Positions 6,710 to 13,297 of a DNA stretch of 22,391 nucleotides are shown here, one piece after another. Position numbers and translations under genes: made by a program. Under the pieces are notes generated by a model that was not told the DNA's origin, did no database searches, and was given only the letters and a program-made list of their open reading frames with translations. Location of the stretch: assembly GCA_040414495.1 (NCBI GenBank), contig JBEDUI010000091.1, forward strand, positions 1-22,391. The letters run 5' to 3'. Numbering within the stretch: the first letter of the stretch is position 1; each line of letters starts with the position of its first letter. The stretch comes from DATAVB01 sp040414495 (GTDB lineage Bacteria > Actinomycetota > Actinomycetes > Mycobacteriales > QHCD01).

Positions 6710-7918
6710 GTGGATCTCGAAGTGCTCGATGTGGCGTCGGTACGGGCGCAGTTTCCCGCCTTGGCCGAGGGTGCGGCGCATTTCGACGGGCCGGGTGGTT
6801 CGCAGGCCCCGGCTGTAGTGGCCGACGCGGTCGCCGGTGCCCTGCGGTCGCCGGTCGCCAACCGCGGCAGCGTGACCCGGGCCGAGCAGCGGGCCGAGGA
6901 GATCGTCGTCTCGGCCCGGGCCGCCGCGGCCGACCTGCTCGCCGCCGCGCCATCGGGCATCGTCTTCGGCCCGAGCATGACCGCACTGGCGTACAAGATC
7001 GCGTACACCTTGGCCAAGACGTGGAAGCCCGGCGATGAGATCGTGGTGACTCGGCTCGACCACGATGGGCACATCCGGCCCTGGGTGCAGGCGGCGTCGT
7101 TGGCCGGCGCGACCGTGCGCTGGGCCGATTTCGATCCCGCGACCGGGGAGTTGCCGGTGGACGCGGTCGCCGACCAGCTGAGCGACCGGACCCGGCTGGT
7201 CGCGGTGACCGCCGCCGCGAACTTGCTCGGCACCTGCCCGGATATCGCGGCGATTTCGCGGGCCGTACACGATGCCGGCGCACTGTTCTCAGTGGACGGT
7301 GTGCATTTCACCCCGCATTCCGTAGTGGACACTTCTGGCACCGATTTCTACTTCTGCTCGGCGTACAAATTCTTCGGACCGCATGTGGGGCTGCTGGCGG
7401 CTGATCCGGCGCTGTTGGAGACGTTGCAGCCGGACAAGCTGCGTCCCTCCAGCAATGCCGTACCGGAACGCTTCGAATGGGGCACGCTGCCGTACGAGCA
7501 ATTGGCCGGCACGACCGCGGCGGTGGACTTCATCGCCGGGTTGGTGCCCGGCGGCGGGTCGCGGCGGGAGCGGATCGTCCGGTCAGTAACGGCGGTGGAG
7601 GCGTACGAAACCCGGCTGTGGGACGATCTGGAGGCCCGGCTGGCGGCGATTCCGGGGGTGCATTTATTGGGCCATGCCGCGGTGCGAACACCGACATTGG
7701 CTTTTACGGTGGACGGAATGACGCCGGCCGAGGTTTATCAGCGGCTGGCGGAACGTGGGGTGAATGCGCCGGCCGGCACGTTTTACGCTTACGAATGCGC
7801 GCTGCGGCTCGGGATCGCCGACAGCGGCGCGGTGCGGGCAGGTTTGGCGCCCTACACCGACGCCGCCGACGTCGACCGATTGGTCGCTGGAATTGCGGCG
7901 TTAATCCCAGCTGAGTGA
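6710..7918 (+). CDS. cysteine-desulfurase-like class V aminotransferase (VC1184 subfamily)
   Basis: 402 aa from GTG 6710. This is a PLP enzyme of fold type I. The cofactor lysine is Lys220 in SAYKFFGPHVG; Asp196 and His199 lie in SVDGVHFTPH, the segment that holds the pyridine ring. NRGSVTRAEQRAE (51-63) and the FGPSMTALAY segment (86-95) match the cysteine-desulfurase-like subfamily TIGR01976 rather than IscS or SufS. The substrate is unknown; no iron-sulfur assembly genes are nearby. An ATG exists at 6674, but it has no Shine-Dalgarno and overlaps the metE promoter, whereas GTG 6710 has GGGAGG 4 nt upstream and gives the usual N-terminus. Its 3' end overlaps the nrdB 3' end by 18 bp, tail to tail. 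Confidence 0.85.
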   Translation: MDLEVLDVASVRAQFPALAEGAAHFDGPGGSQAPAVVADAVAGALRSPVANRGSVTRAEQRAEEIVVSARAAAADLLAAAPSGIVFGPSMTALAYKIAYTLAKTWKPGDEIVVTRLDHDGHIRPWVQAASLAGATVRWADFDPATGELPVDAVADQLSDRTRLVAVTAAANLLGTCPDIAAISRAVHDAGALFSVDGVHFTPHSVVDTSGTDFYFCSAYKFFGPHVGLLAADPALLETLQPDKLRPSSNAVPERFEWGTLPYEQLAGTTAAVDFIAGLVPGGGSRRERIVRSVTAVEAYETRLWDDLEARLAAIPGVHLLGHAAVRTPTLAFTVDGMTPAEVYQRLAERGVNAPAGTFYAYECALRLGIADSGAVRAGLAPYTDAADVDRLVAGIAALIPAE

Positions 7919-8947
7919 GCCGCCGCTCTGGTATTCGATGACTCGGGTTTCGAAGAAGTTCTTTTCCTTCTTCAGATCCATCATTTCCGACATCCAGCCG
8001 AACGGGTTGTCGGTCGGCCCGAATACCGGCGCCAGGCCGAGTTGGGCGCAGCGCCGGTTGGTGATGAATTGCATGTACTGCTGGCACAAATCGGCGTTCA
8101 GGCCGAGGAATCCCTGCGGCATCGTGTCCCGGCTGTAGCGCACCTCCAACTCGCACGCCTCGGTCAGCATCGCCCGTACCTCGGCTTGGAATTCCGCGCT
8201 CCACAAATGCGGATTTTCCAACTTGATCTGGTTGATCGCGTCAATGCCGAAGTTCAGGTGGATCGACTCGTCACGCAGGATGTACTGGTACTGCTCGGCG
8301 ATCCCAACCATCTTATTCCGCCGGCCCAGCGAAAGTACCTGCGCGAATCCGGTATAGAACCACATGCCCTCGAACACCACGTAGAACGCCACCAGGTCGC
8401 GGAGAAAGGCCTGGTCGCGTTCCGGCGTGCCGGTGCGGAATTCCGGATCGTCCAGGTGCCGGGTGTACTGCAATGCCCAGGCTGCCTTGTCCGTAATGGA
8501 CGGCACCTCGCGGTACATGTTGAACAGCTCGCCTTCGTTCAGGCCGAGGCTGGTGCAGATGTACTGGAAGGTATGCGTGTGTACCGCCTCCTCGAATGCC
8601 TGCCGCAGCAAGTACTGCCGGCATTCGGGGTTGGTCAGTTGGCGATAGACGGCCAGCACGATGTTGTTGGCCACCAGCGATTCGGAGGTGGCGAAGAAAC
8701 CGAGGTTACGTTTGAGCATCAGCCGTTCGTCGTCGGTGAGCCCGTTCGGCGCGTGCCAGAGCGCGATGTCGGCCTGCATCGAGACTTCGGTCGGCATCCA
8801 GTGGTTGGTGCAGCCGGACAGGTATTTCTCCCAGGCCCAGCCGTATTTCATCGGCAGCAATTGGTTGACGTCGGATCGGCAGTTGATCATCGCCTTGTCA
8901 TCGACGCGGACCCGGGCCGCACCGCGATCCACTGTGGACTGTGTCAT
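7901..8947 (-). CDS. nrdB: ribonucleotide reductase small subunit, class Ic (Mn/Fe) type
   Basis: 348 aa. NrdB houses the metal cofactor that oxidises the catalytic Cys of NrdA for deoxyribonucleotide synthesis. Metal ligands read as Glu89, Glu120, His123, Glu193, Glu227 and His230. In standard class Ia the first ligand is Asp and a radical Tyr lies four residues after the first His; here the ligand is Glu89 and that position is Phe127 (EAVHTHTFQYI). These are the class Ic features of the Chlamydia trachomatis enzyme, which uses a Mn(IV)/Fe(III) centre instead of a Tyr radical, and even the numbering agrees. ATG 8947 has GGAGA upstream; a GTG at 8968 overlapping the nrdA stop (GTGA) is a weaker alternative. 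It is 17 bp after nrdA and co-transcribed. Confidence 0.95.
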   Translation of the reverse strand: MTQSTVDRGAARVRVDDKAMINCRSDVNQLLPMKYGWAWEKYLSGCTNHWMPTEVSMQADIALWHAPNGLTDDERLMLKRNLGFFATSESLVANNIVLAVYRQLTNPECRQYLLRQAFEEAVHTHTFQYICTSLGLNEGELFNMYREVPSITDKAAWALQYTRHLDDPEFRTGTPERDQAFLRDLVAFYVVFEGMWFYTGFAQVLSLGRRNKMVGIAEQYQYILRDESIHLNFGIDAINQIKLENPHLWSAEFQAEVRAMLTEACELEVRYSRDTMPQGFLGLNADLCQQYMQFITNRRCAQLGLAPVFGPTDNPFGWMSEMMDLKKEKNFFETRVIEYQSGGSLSWD

Positions 8948-8964
8948 CGTTGTTTCTCCGTATT

Positions 8965-11685
8965 TCACTGGCAGGCTTCGCAGTCAGGGTCGTCGATCGA
9001 GCAGGCCGCGCCGGTCGGTACGGCGTTCAGCTTGCCGTCGGTGCCGCGCAGCGTTGACTTTTCGACGTGCGTCGCGCTCTGTGCTCGCAGGTAGTACGTG
9101 GTTTTGCAGCCGCGGCGCCAGGCCAGGCGGTACAGCTCATCCAACGCCCGGCCGGAGGACTGGGCCACGTAGAGGTTGAGCGACTGCGCCTGATCGATCC
9201 ACTTCTGCCGCCGCGCCGCCGCCTCCACCAACCAGGTCGGCTCGATTTCGAACGCGGTCGCGTACAACGCCTTCAGGTCGTCGGGAATACGGCCGATCTG
9301 CCCGAGGCTGCCGTCGAAATACTTCAGGTCGCTCACCATCACCTCGTCCCAGAGACCGCGCTCCTTGAGATCGCGGACCAGGGAGGCGTTGGTCACGGTG
9401 AAGTCGCCGGACATATTCGACTTCACGTACAGGTTGCGGAACAGCGGCTCGATCGACTGGCCGACGCCGCAAATATTCGAGATCGTCGCGGTTGGCGCGA
9501 TCGCCATCACGTTGGAATTGCGCATTCCCGTGCTACGGACACGTTCCCGCAACTGCGACCAGTCCAGTTGAGTGCTGCGGTCCAGCTCCAGGTCGTCGTC
9601 CCGGGCCGCCGCCAGCAGGTCGAGCGAATCGATCGGCAGCACGCCCTGACTCCACAGTGAACCCTCGAACGACGGATACCGGCCTCGTTCGGCCGCCAAT
9701 TCCACCGAAGCGGAAATCGCGTGAAAGCTCAACTCCTCCATGCTGGTATCGGCGAATTCCACCGCCGCGGTCGATGCCATCGGAATGTGCATCGTGAACA
9801 ACGCGTCCTGGAAACCCATGAGCCCCAGGCCAATCGGCCGGTGCCGCAGGTTCGAGCGGCGGGCTTCGGGAATTGTGTAGAAGTTGATGTCGATGACGTT
9901 GTCCAGCATGCGCACCGCGGTCCGTACGGTCCGGGCCAAGTGCTCGCGATCGAGCCCGTCCGGCCCGACGTGCTGGGCCAGATTCACCGAACCCAGATTG
10001 CACACCGCGACCTGGTCGTCCGCGGTGTTCAACGTGATTTCGGTGCACAGGTTGGAGGAATGCACCACGCCGGCGTGCCGCTGCGGCGACCGGATATTGC
10101 ACGGATCCTTGAAGGTTAGCCACGGATGCCCGGTCTCGAACAGCATGGTCAGCATCTTGCGCCACAACTCGACCGCGCGGATCCGGCGGAATACGGCGAT
10201 CTCACCAGCGTCGGCCAACCGCTCGTATTCCACGTAACGGGAAGCGAATTCGAGGCCATACAGCTCGTGCAGGTCTGGTACCTCGTCCGGCGAGAACAAC
10301 GTCCATTCGCCGTCGGCCGCGACCCGTTGCATGAAAAGATCCGGCACCCAGTTCGCGGTGTTCATGTCGTGGGTACGGCGCCGGTCGTCGCCGGTGTTCT
10401 TACGTAGATCGAGAAACTGCTCGATGTCGATGTGCCAAGTCTCCAGATACGCGCACACCGCGCCCTTGCGCTTGCCGCCCTGATTCACCGCGACCGCCGT
10501 GTCGTTGGCGATTTTCAGGAACGGAACGACACCCTGCGATTCGCCGTTCGTACCCTTGATGTGCGCGCCCAGACCACGGACCCGGGTCCAGTCATTCCCC
10601 AGCCCGCCGGCGTATTTCGAGAGCAACGCATTGTTCTTGATGCCGGAGAATATGCCGTCCAGCTCATCGGGAATTGTGGTGAGAAAACACGAGGAAAGCT
10701 GCGGGCGCGGCGTACCGGAATTGAACAGCGTCGGCGTCGAGGCCATGAAATCGAACGACGACAGCAACCGGTAGAACTCGATCGCCCGTTCCTCGCGGTC
10801 GACCTCGCGCAAGGCCAGACCCATCGCGACCCGCATGAAAAACGCCTGCGGCAGCTCGAACCGTACGCCCCGCGAATGCAGCAGATACCGGTCGTACAAG
10901 GTCTGCAGACCGAGGAAATCGAAATTCAGATCGCGTTCGGGCAGCAATGCGGCCGCGATCCGGTCCACATCGAACCGGGCCAGCTCCGGGTCGATCAGCT
11001 CCAGTTCGATGCCGCGCCCCAAATACCGACGGAAATAGTCCGCGTACGATTTGTCGGCGCTGCCGAGCATTCCGTCCGCTTCGCCGCGCAGCTTGTGCAG
11101 CAACAGCCGGGCCGCTACCGAGCTGTATTCCGGTTCGCCCTCCACCAATCCGCGGGCGGCCATGATCAATGCCAGATTCAGGTTGGCCGCATCGATTCCC
11201 CGGTACAGGCCCCGCCGCGCCTCGGTCAACACGGCCTCGGCGCTGACCTCGCCCAGCCCGGCGCACACCCCCTCGACCACCGCCCGCAGTCGGTCCTCAT
11301 CCAGCGGCACCAAGGCGCCATCCGGCCCGGCCACCAGCAACGGCTCGACGCCGGCCGGCTTCGAGGGACGGTTCCGGGCGTGTTCCTCGCGGTAGAGCAC
11401 ATAGGCTCGGGCGACCTTGTGCTGGCCGGCCCGCATCAACGCCAGCTCGATCTGATCCTGAATGTCCTCGATATGCAGCGCATCGCCGCGCCGGAACAGC
11501 GACCCCTCGACCGCCGCGGCGAGCGTCTCGACCTGCTCGTGCACCCGGGGCGACGCGTCGGCACCGATGCCTTCCACGGACAGGAATGCCTTGGTCATCG
11601 CGGCGGTGATCTTGTCCCGGTCGTACGGCGCGGTCGTGCCGTCACGACGGACGACCTGGCGTTCGGCGGGCAGGGCTACGGTCAT
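8965..11685 (-). CDS. nrdA: ribonucleotide reductase large subunit
   Basis: 906 aa, longer than E. coli NrdA. An ATP-cone (about 9-103) regulates overall activity, and a second, diverged cone-like region (about 113-205) precedes the catalytic ten-stranded barrel. Active-site residues are Cys333 (SSCFL), Asn545, Cys547 and Glu549 (NLCTE) and Cys562 (VCNLGSVN). The C-terminal CEAC (902-905) is the pair reduced by thioredoxin or glutaredoxin. Extra cones are also found in the chlamydial class Ic partner. ATG 11685 has GAGGAG 8 nt upstream. It is transcribed with nrdB behind a B12 riboswitch with a leader of about 350 nt; in Streptomyces the same arrangement shuts class I reductase off when B12 lets the class II enzyme work. 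No nrdS-type regulator follows here. Confidence 0.96.
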   Translation of the reverse strand: MTVALPAERQVVRRDGTTAPYDRDKITAAMTKAFLSVEGIGADASPRVHEQVETLAAAVEGSLFRRGDALHIEDIQDQIELALMRAGQHKVARAYVLYREEHARNRPSKPAGVEPLLVAGPDGALVPLDEDRLRAVVEGVCAGLGEVSAEAVLTEARRGLYRGIDAANLNLALIMAARGLVEGEPEYSSVAARLLLHKLRGEADGMLGSADKSYADYFRRYLGRGIELELIDPELARFDVDRIAAALLPERDLNFDFLGLQTLYDRYLLHSRGVRFELPQAFFMRVAMGLALREVDREERAIEFYRLLSSFDFMASTPTLFNSGTPRPQLSSCFLTTIPDELDGIFSGIKNNALLSKYAGGLGNDWTRVRGLGAHIKGTNGESQGVVPFLKIANDTAVAVNQGGKRKGAVCAYLETWHIDIEQFLDLRKNTGDDRRRTHDMNTANWVPDLFMQRVAADGEWTLFSPDEVPDLHELYGLEFASRYVEYERLADAGEIAVFRRIRAVELWRKMLTMLFETGHPWLTFKDPCNIRSPQRHAGVVHSSNLCTEITLNTADDQVAVCNLGSVNLAQHVGPDGLDREHLARTVRTAVRMLDNVIDINFYTIPEARRSNLRHRPIGLGLMGFQDALFTMHIPMASTAAVEFADTSMEELSFHAISASVELAAERGRYPSFEGSLWSQGVLPIDSLDLLAAARDDDLELDRSTQLDWSQLRERVRSTGMRNSNVMAIAPTATISNICGVGQSIEPLFRNLYVKSNMSGDFTVTNASLVRDLKERGLWDEVMVSDLKYFDGSLGQIGRIPDDLKALYATAFEIEPTWLVEAAARRQKWIDQAQSLNLYVAQSSGRALDELYRLAWRRGCKTTYYLRAQSATHVEKSTLRGTDGKLNAVPTGAACSIDDPDCEACQ

Positions 11686-11703
11686 GCGGTCAGCTCCTCA
11701 TCT

Positions 11704-11739
11704 CGGCCGGTCCGGGCGCAGGCAGGCAGGGACCGGCCG
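11704..11739 (-). promoter_or_regulatory. hairpin adjoining the nrdA ribosome-binding site
   Basis: A perfect 10-bp stem, CGGCCGGTCC and GGACCGGCCG, with a 16-nt loop that ends a few nucleotides before the GAGGAG of nrdA. It is probably part of the expression platform, acting as a terminator-like stem or by competing with other pairings; no U-tract follows. Confidence 0.45.
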
Positions 11740-11771
11740 CCGGCAGCGCGCCGACTGACCTGATCGCCCGT

Positions 11772-11788
11772 GGCCCTCCCGCGGGGCC
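11772..11788 (-). promoter_or_regulatory. regulatory hairpin (candidate P13/L13) of the nrdA riboswitch
   Basis: GGCCC pairs with GGGCC around loop CGCGGGA, 40 nt past the B12 box. The loop is identical to that of the metE leader hairpin while the stem bases differ and remain paired, which supports a real conserved structure. Confidence 0.5.
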
Positions 11789-11828
11789 GAACTCTCGGAC
11801 AGCGCGCACACCTCGTACGCGCACCGGT

Positions 11829-12035
11829 GGCAGGTATTCGGACTCACGGGCGCACTGCGCTGCCTACTAGCCGTCGCTTCCCAGCCGGGTGTGGGCTCGC
11901 TGGCGAGCCCGCCCGTCCAGTGCTTGATGACGGCGGTCGTTCCCGTTCACCGCTGCGGGGCAGTCCCGGATTCGCACCGGGTTCCCTGTTGTCTCAGCTC
12001 TGCCGAGACCTCCGGCAAGGCTGAACCACCAGCAC
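11829..12035 (-). promoter_or_regulatory. cobalamin (B12) riboswitch upstream of nrdAB
   Basis: It has the same ordered conserved blocks as the metE element: GGTGGTTCAGCC, ACAGGGAACCCGGTGCGAAT, CCGGGACTGCCCCGCAGCGG, AACGGGAACGACCGCC, CACTGG, GAAGCGACGGC and the B12 box ending ATACCTGCC. The peripheral arm after CACTGG is longer and holds the hairpin GGGCTCGC-CA-GCGAGCCC (about 11890-11911). It controls nrdAB, as described for Streptomyces class I reductase. The ends are approximate. Confidence 0.95.
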
Positions 12036-12040
12036 GCAGG

Positions 12041-12046
12041 AGCGTA
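12041..12046 (-). promoter_or_regulatory. candidate -10 element of the nrdAB promoter
   Basis: TACGCT on the minus strand sits at the same distance from the aptamer as TAGACT does in the metE leader. No convincing -35 hexamer is seen at 16-18 bp, which would fit a promoter that depends on other control. Confidence 0.4.
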
Positions 12047-12056
12047 CATGTTGTGG
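12041..12056 (-). promoter_or_regulatory. candidate NrdR box, proximal
   Basis: CCACAACATGTACGCT on the minus strand matches the left and central part of the NrdR consensus (ACACAANATNTTGTGT-like) from CACAA to T, with a degenerate right end. It overlaps the -10. NrdR is the ATP-cone repressor of reductase genes and usually binds two boxes. Confidence 0.35.
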
Positions 12057-12074
12057 TCCGCCAAGGAACGGACC
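12055..12074 (-). terminator. hairpin between the DUF4430-like gene and the nrd promoter
   Basis: GGTCCG and CGGACC form a perfect 6-bp stem around an 8-nt loop, 21 bp past the stop of the secreted protein gene. It may end that transcript; it is weaker than the hairpins at 1361 and 4031 and lies among the candidate NrdR boxes. Confidence 0.35.
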
Positions 12075-12088
12075 CCAAGATACGGCGT
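12073..12088 (-). promoter_or_regulatory. candidate NrdR box, distal
   Basis: ACGCCGTATCTTGGGG on the minus strand keeps the ATNTTG right half of the NrdR consensus. Its centre is 32 bp from that of the proximal box, the three-helical-turn spacing usual for paired NrdR boxes. The individual match is weak. Confidence 0.3.
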
Positions 12089-12094
12089 GTCGGG

Positions 12095-13204
12095 TCAGTC
12101 GGCCGAGGCGCGACGGCGCCGCAGTTGGGTGGTGACCCCGACCCCGAGCAACGCGACCGCCGCGATGCCCAGAGCGGTCGACCACGCGACGCGGTGGGCC
12201 GAGTCGCCGGTCGCCCACGCGGTCTTGCTGGCTCGCCCGGCCCGGGTCAGATCGGTCGGGGTAGCGGACGGCGAGAGCGCCCAGCTGCCGGGAATTGGCG
12301 CGCCGGGCAGGTTCGGGCCACTCGAGGTGGGGGCGATGCGCGGCCCGGCGACGTAATTGCCGCCGTCGTCGTTGGATTCGGTCTGGACGGTGTCCGTGGT
12401 GGCGGTACTGCGCGCGGGCGACGGGCTCGGGTCGGACGCCGCGCGGGTGTGCCGGACCTGGGGGAGCCGGGCCGAGGACGGCAGGCTCGGGGGTTCGGAT
12501 GTGGTCCGAACGGTCGGCGCGGGCGAGCCCGTACTGATAGGTCCGGTGGTTGGTCCAAAGGATGGCCCGGAAGATGGCCCGGACGATGGCCCGGAAGATG
12601 GCCCGGAAGATGGCCCGGAAGATGGCGTGGACGAGGGCGCCGACGGCGATGGCGAGGTCGGCTCGGACGTCGGGCTGCTCGTCGGCGGCGTGCTGGTCGC
12701 CGGGTAGGCCGGCGGGACGTCCGGCTTACCGACCACATGATTTGACTGGTAGACCCAGTCCTCGATCGGTGGTGCGGCCGCGGCGGCGTTAGGCGCTGGG
12801 TGTCGGGTGCTCGATGTCGCGTCGTACGACTGCTCTTTCCAGTCGTGGGTCTGCGGGTTGACGACCCAGTACGACCAGTACGCGTTCGTCGGCATGCCTT
12901 TGCACTGCACGCCGGGTGAGAGGTAGATCGCGCACAGGACCGATTTCACGGGCTCGATGATCGGGCTGAAGCCGGCGTTCTGCAGTACGTGTACGGGATT
13001 CGGGTCGGCTGCCCCGCAGCCGCCGGAGATGCCGTCGTCGGCAGGTGGTGAGTTGGGGGCGTCGCGCCATTCCACGACCACGAGCGTGTCGCTGCAGCCC
13101 TGCTTCGGCGGCGGTGCCGCGAGCGACGCGGTGGGGATCGCGAGTGTTGCGGTGGCCGCGATGGCACCGCCTGCCAGGACCCGCTGGAGGTGGCGTGGAG
13201 TCAT
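12095..13204 (-). CDS. secreted, membrane-anchored DUF4430-like (transcobalamin-type) protein with Ser/Pro stalk
   Basis: 369 aa. A signal peptide (1-30, cleavage likely after SLA) leads into a small domain (about 36-155) with four Cys (37, 63, 91, 101; two disulfides possible) and the motif NAYWSYWVVNPQTHDWKEQS. That motif resembles the YWSYWxA...WxYS...W signature of actinobacterial DUF4430-type proteins found beside ECF transporters; DUF4430 is the small domain of transcobalamin-like proteins. A Pro/Ser/Thr stalk (about 165-260) with tandem SSGP units follows, then a C-terminal membrane helix (about 338-356) and an RRRR tail; there is no LPxTG. It probably presents a ligand at the cell surface to the transporter encoded upstream. 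GGGGGG lies just before ATG 13204. It is 93 bp after ecfAA' and may have its own promoter in an AT-richer gap. Confidence 0.75.
   Translation of the reverse strand: MTPRHLQRVLAGGAIAATATLAIPTASLAAPPPKQGCSDTLVVVEWRDAPNSPPADDGISGGCGAADPNPVHVLQNAGFSPIIEPVKSVLCAIYLSPGVQCKGMPTNAYWSYWVVNPQTHDWKEQSYDATSSTRHPAPNAAAAAPPIEDWVYQSNHVVGKPDVPPAYPATSTPPTSSPTSEPTSPSPSAPSSTPSSGPSSGPSSGPSSGPSSGPSFGPTTGPISTGSPAPTVRTTSEPPSLPSSARLPQVRHTRAASDPSPSPARSTATTDTVQTESNDDGGNYVAGPRIAPTSSGPNLPGAPIPGSWALSPSATPTDLTRAGRASKTAWATGDSAHRVAWSTALGIAAVALLGVGVTTQLRRRRASAD
12561..12632 (-). repeat. 12-bp tandem repeat coding for SSGP
   Basis: Six head-to-tail copies of GATGGCCCGGAA (plus-strand reading) with few changes; the third to fifth copies are identical. 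They encode the SSGP stalk units of the secreted protein, so copy number can vary without shifting frame. Confidence 0.9.
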
Positions 13205-13297
13205 GACCCCCCGATCAGCTGTGCGGAACGTGACTGAATAATTGCGGACAGTGACTTAACGGCTGACACCGGGGTGAGGTTGTGGCCGAAGCGCAGA

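Noticed and set aside
10432..11763. 443-aa plus-strand open frame opposite nrdA
   Set aside because: Arg/Gln/Ala-rich translation without any family motif; it is the complement of well-conserved nrdA codons in a GC-rich genome.
12561..12632. CRISPR-like array
   Set aside because: Units are 12 bp head to tail with no spacers and lie in a coding frame as Ser-Ser-Gly-Pro.
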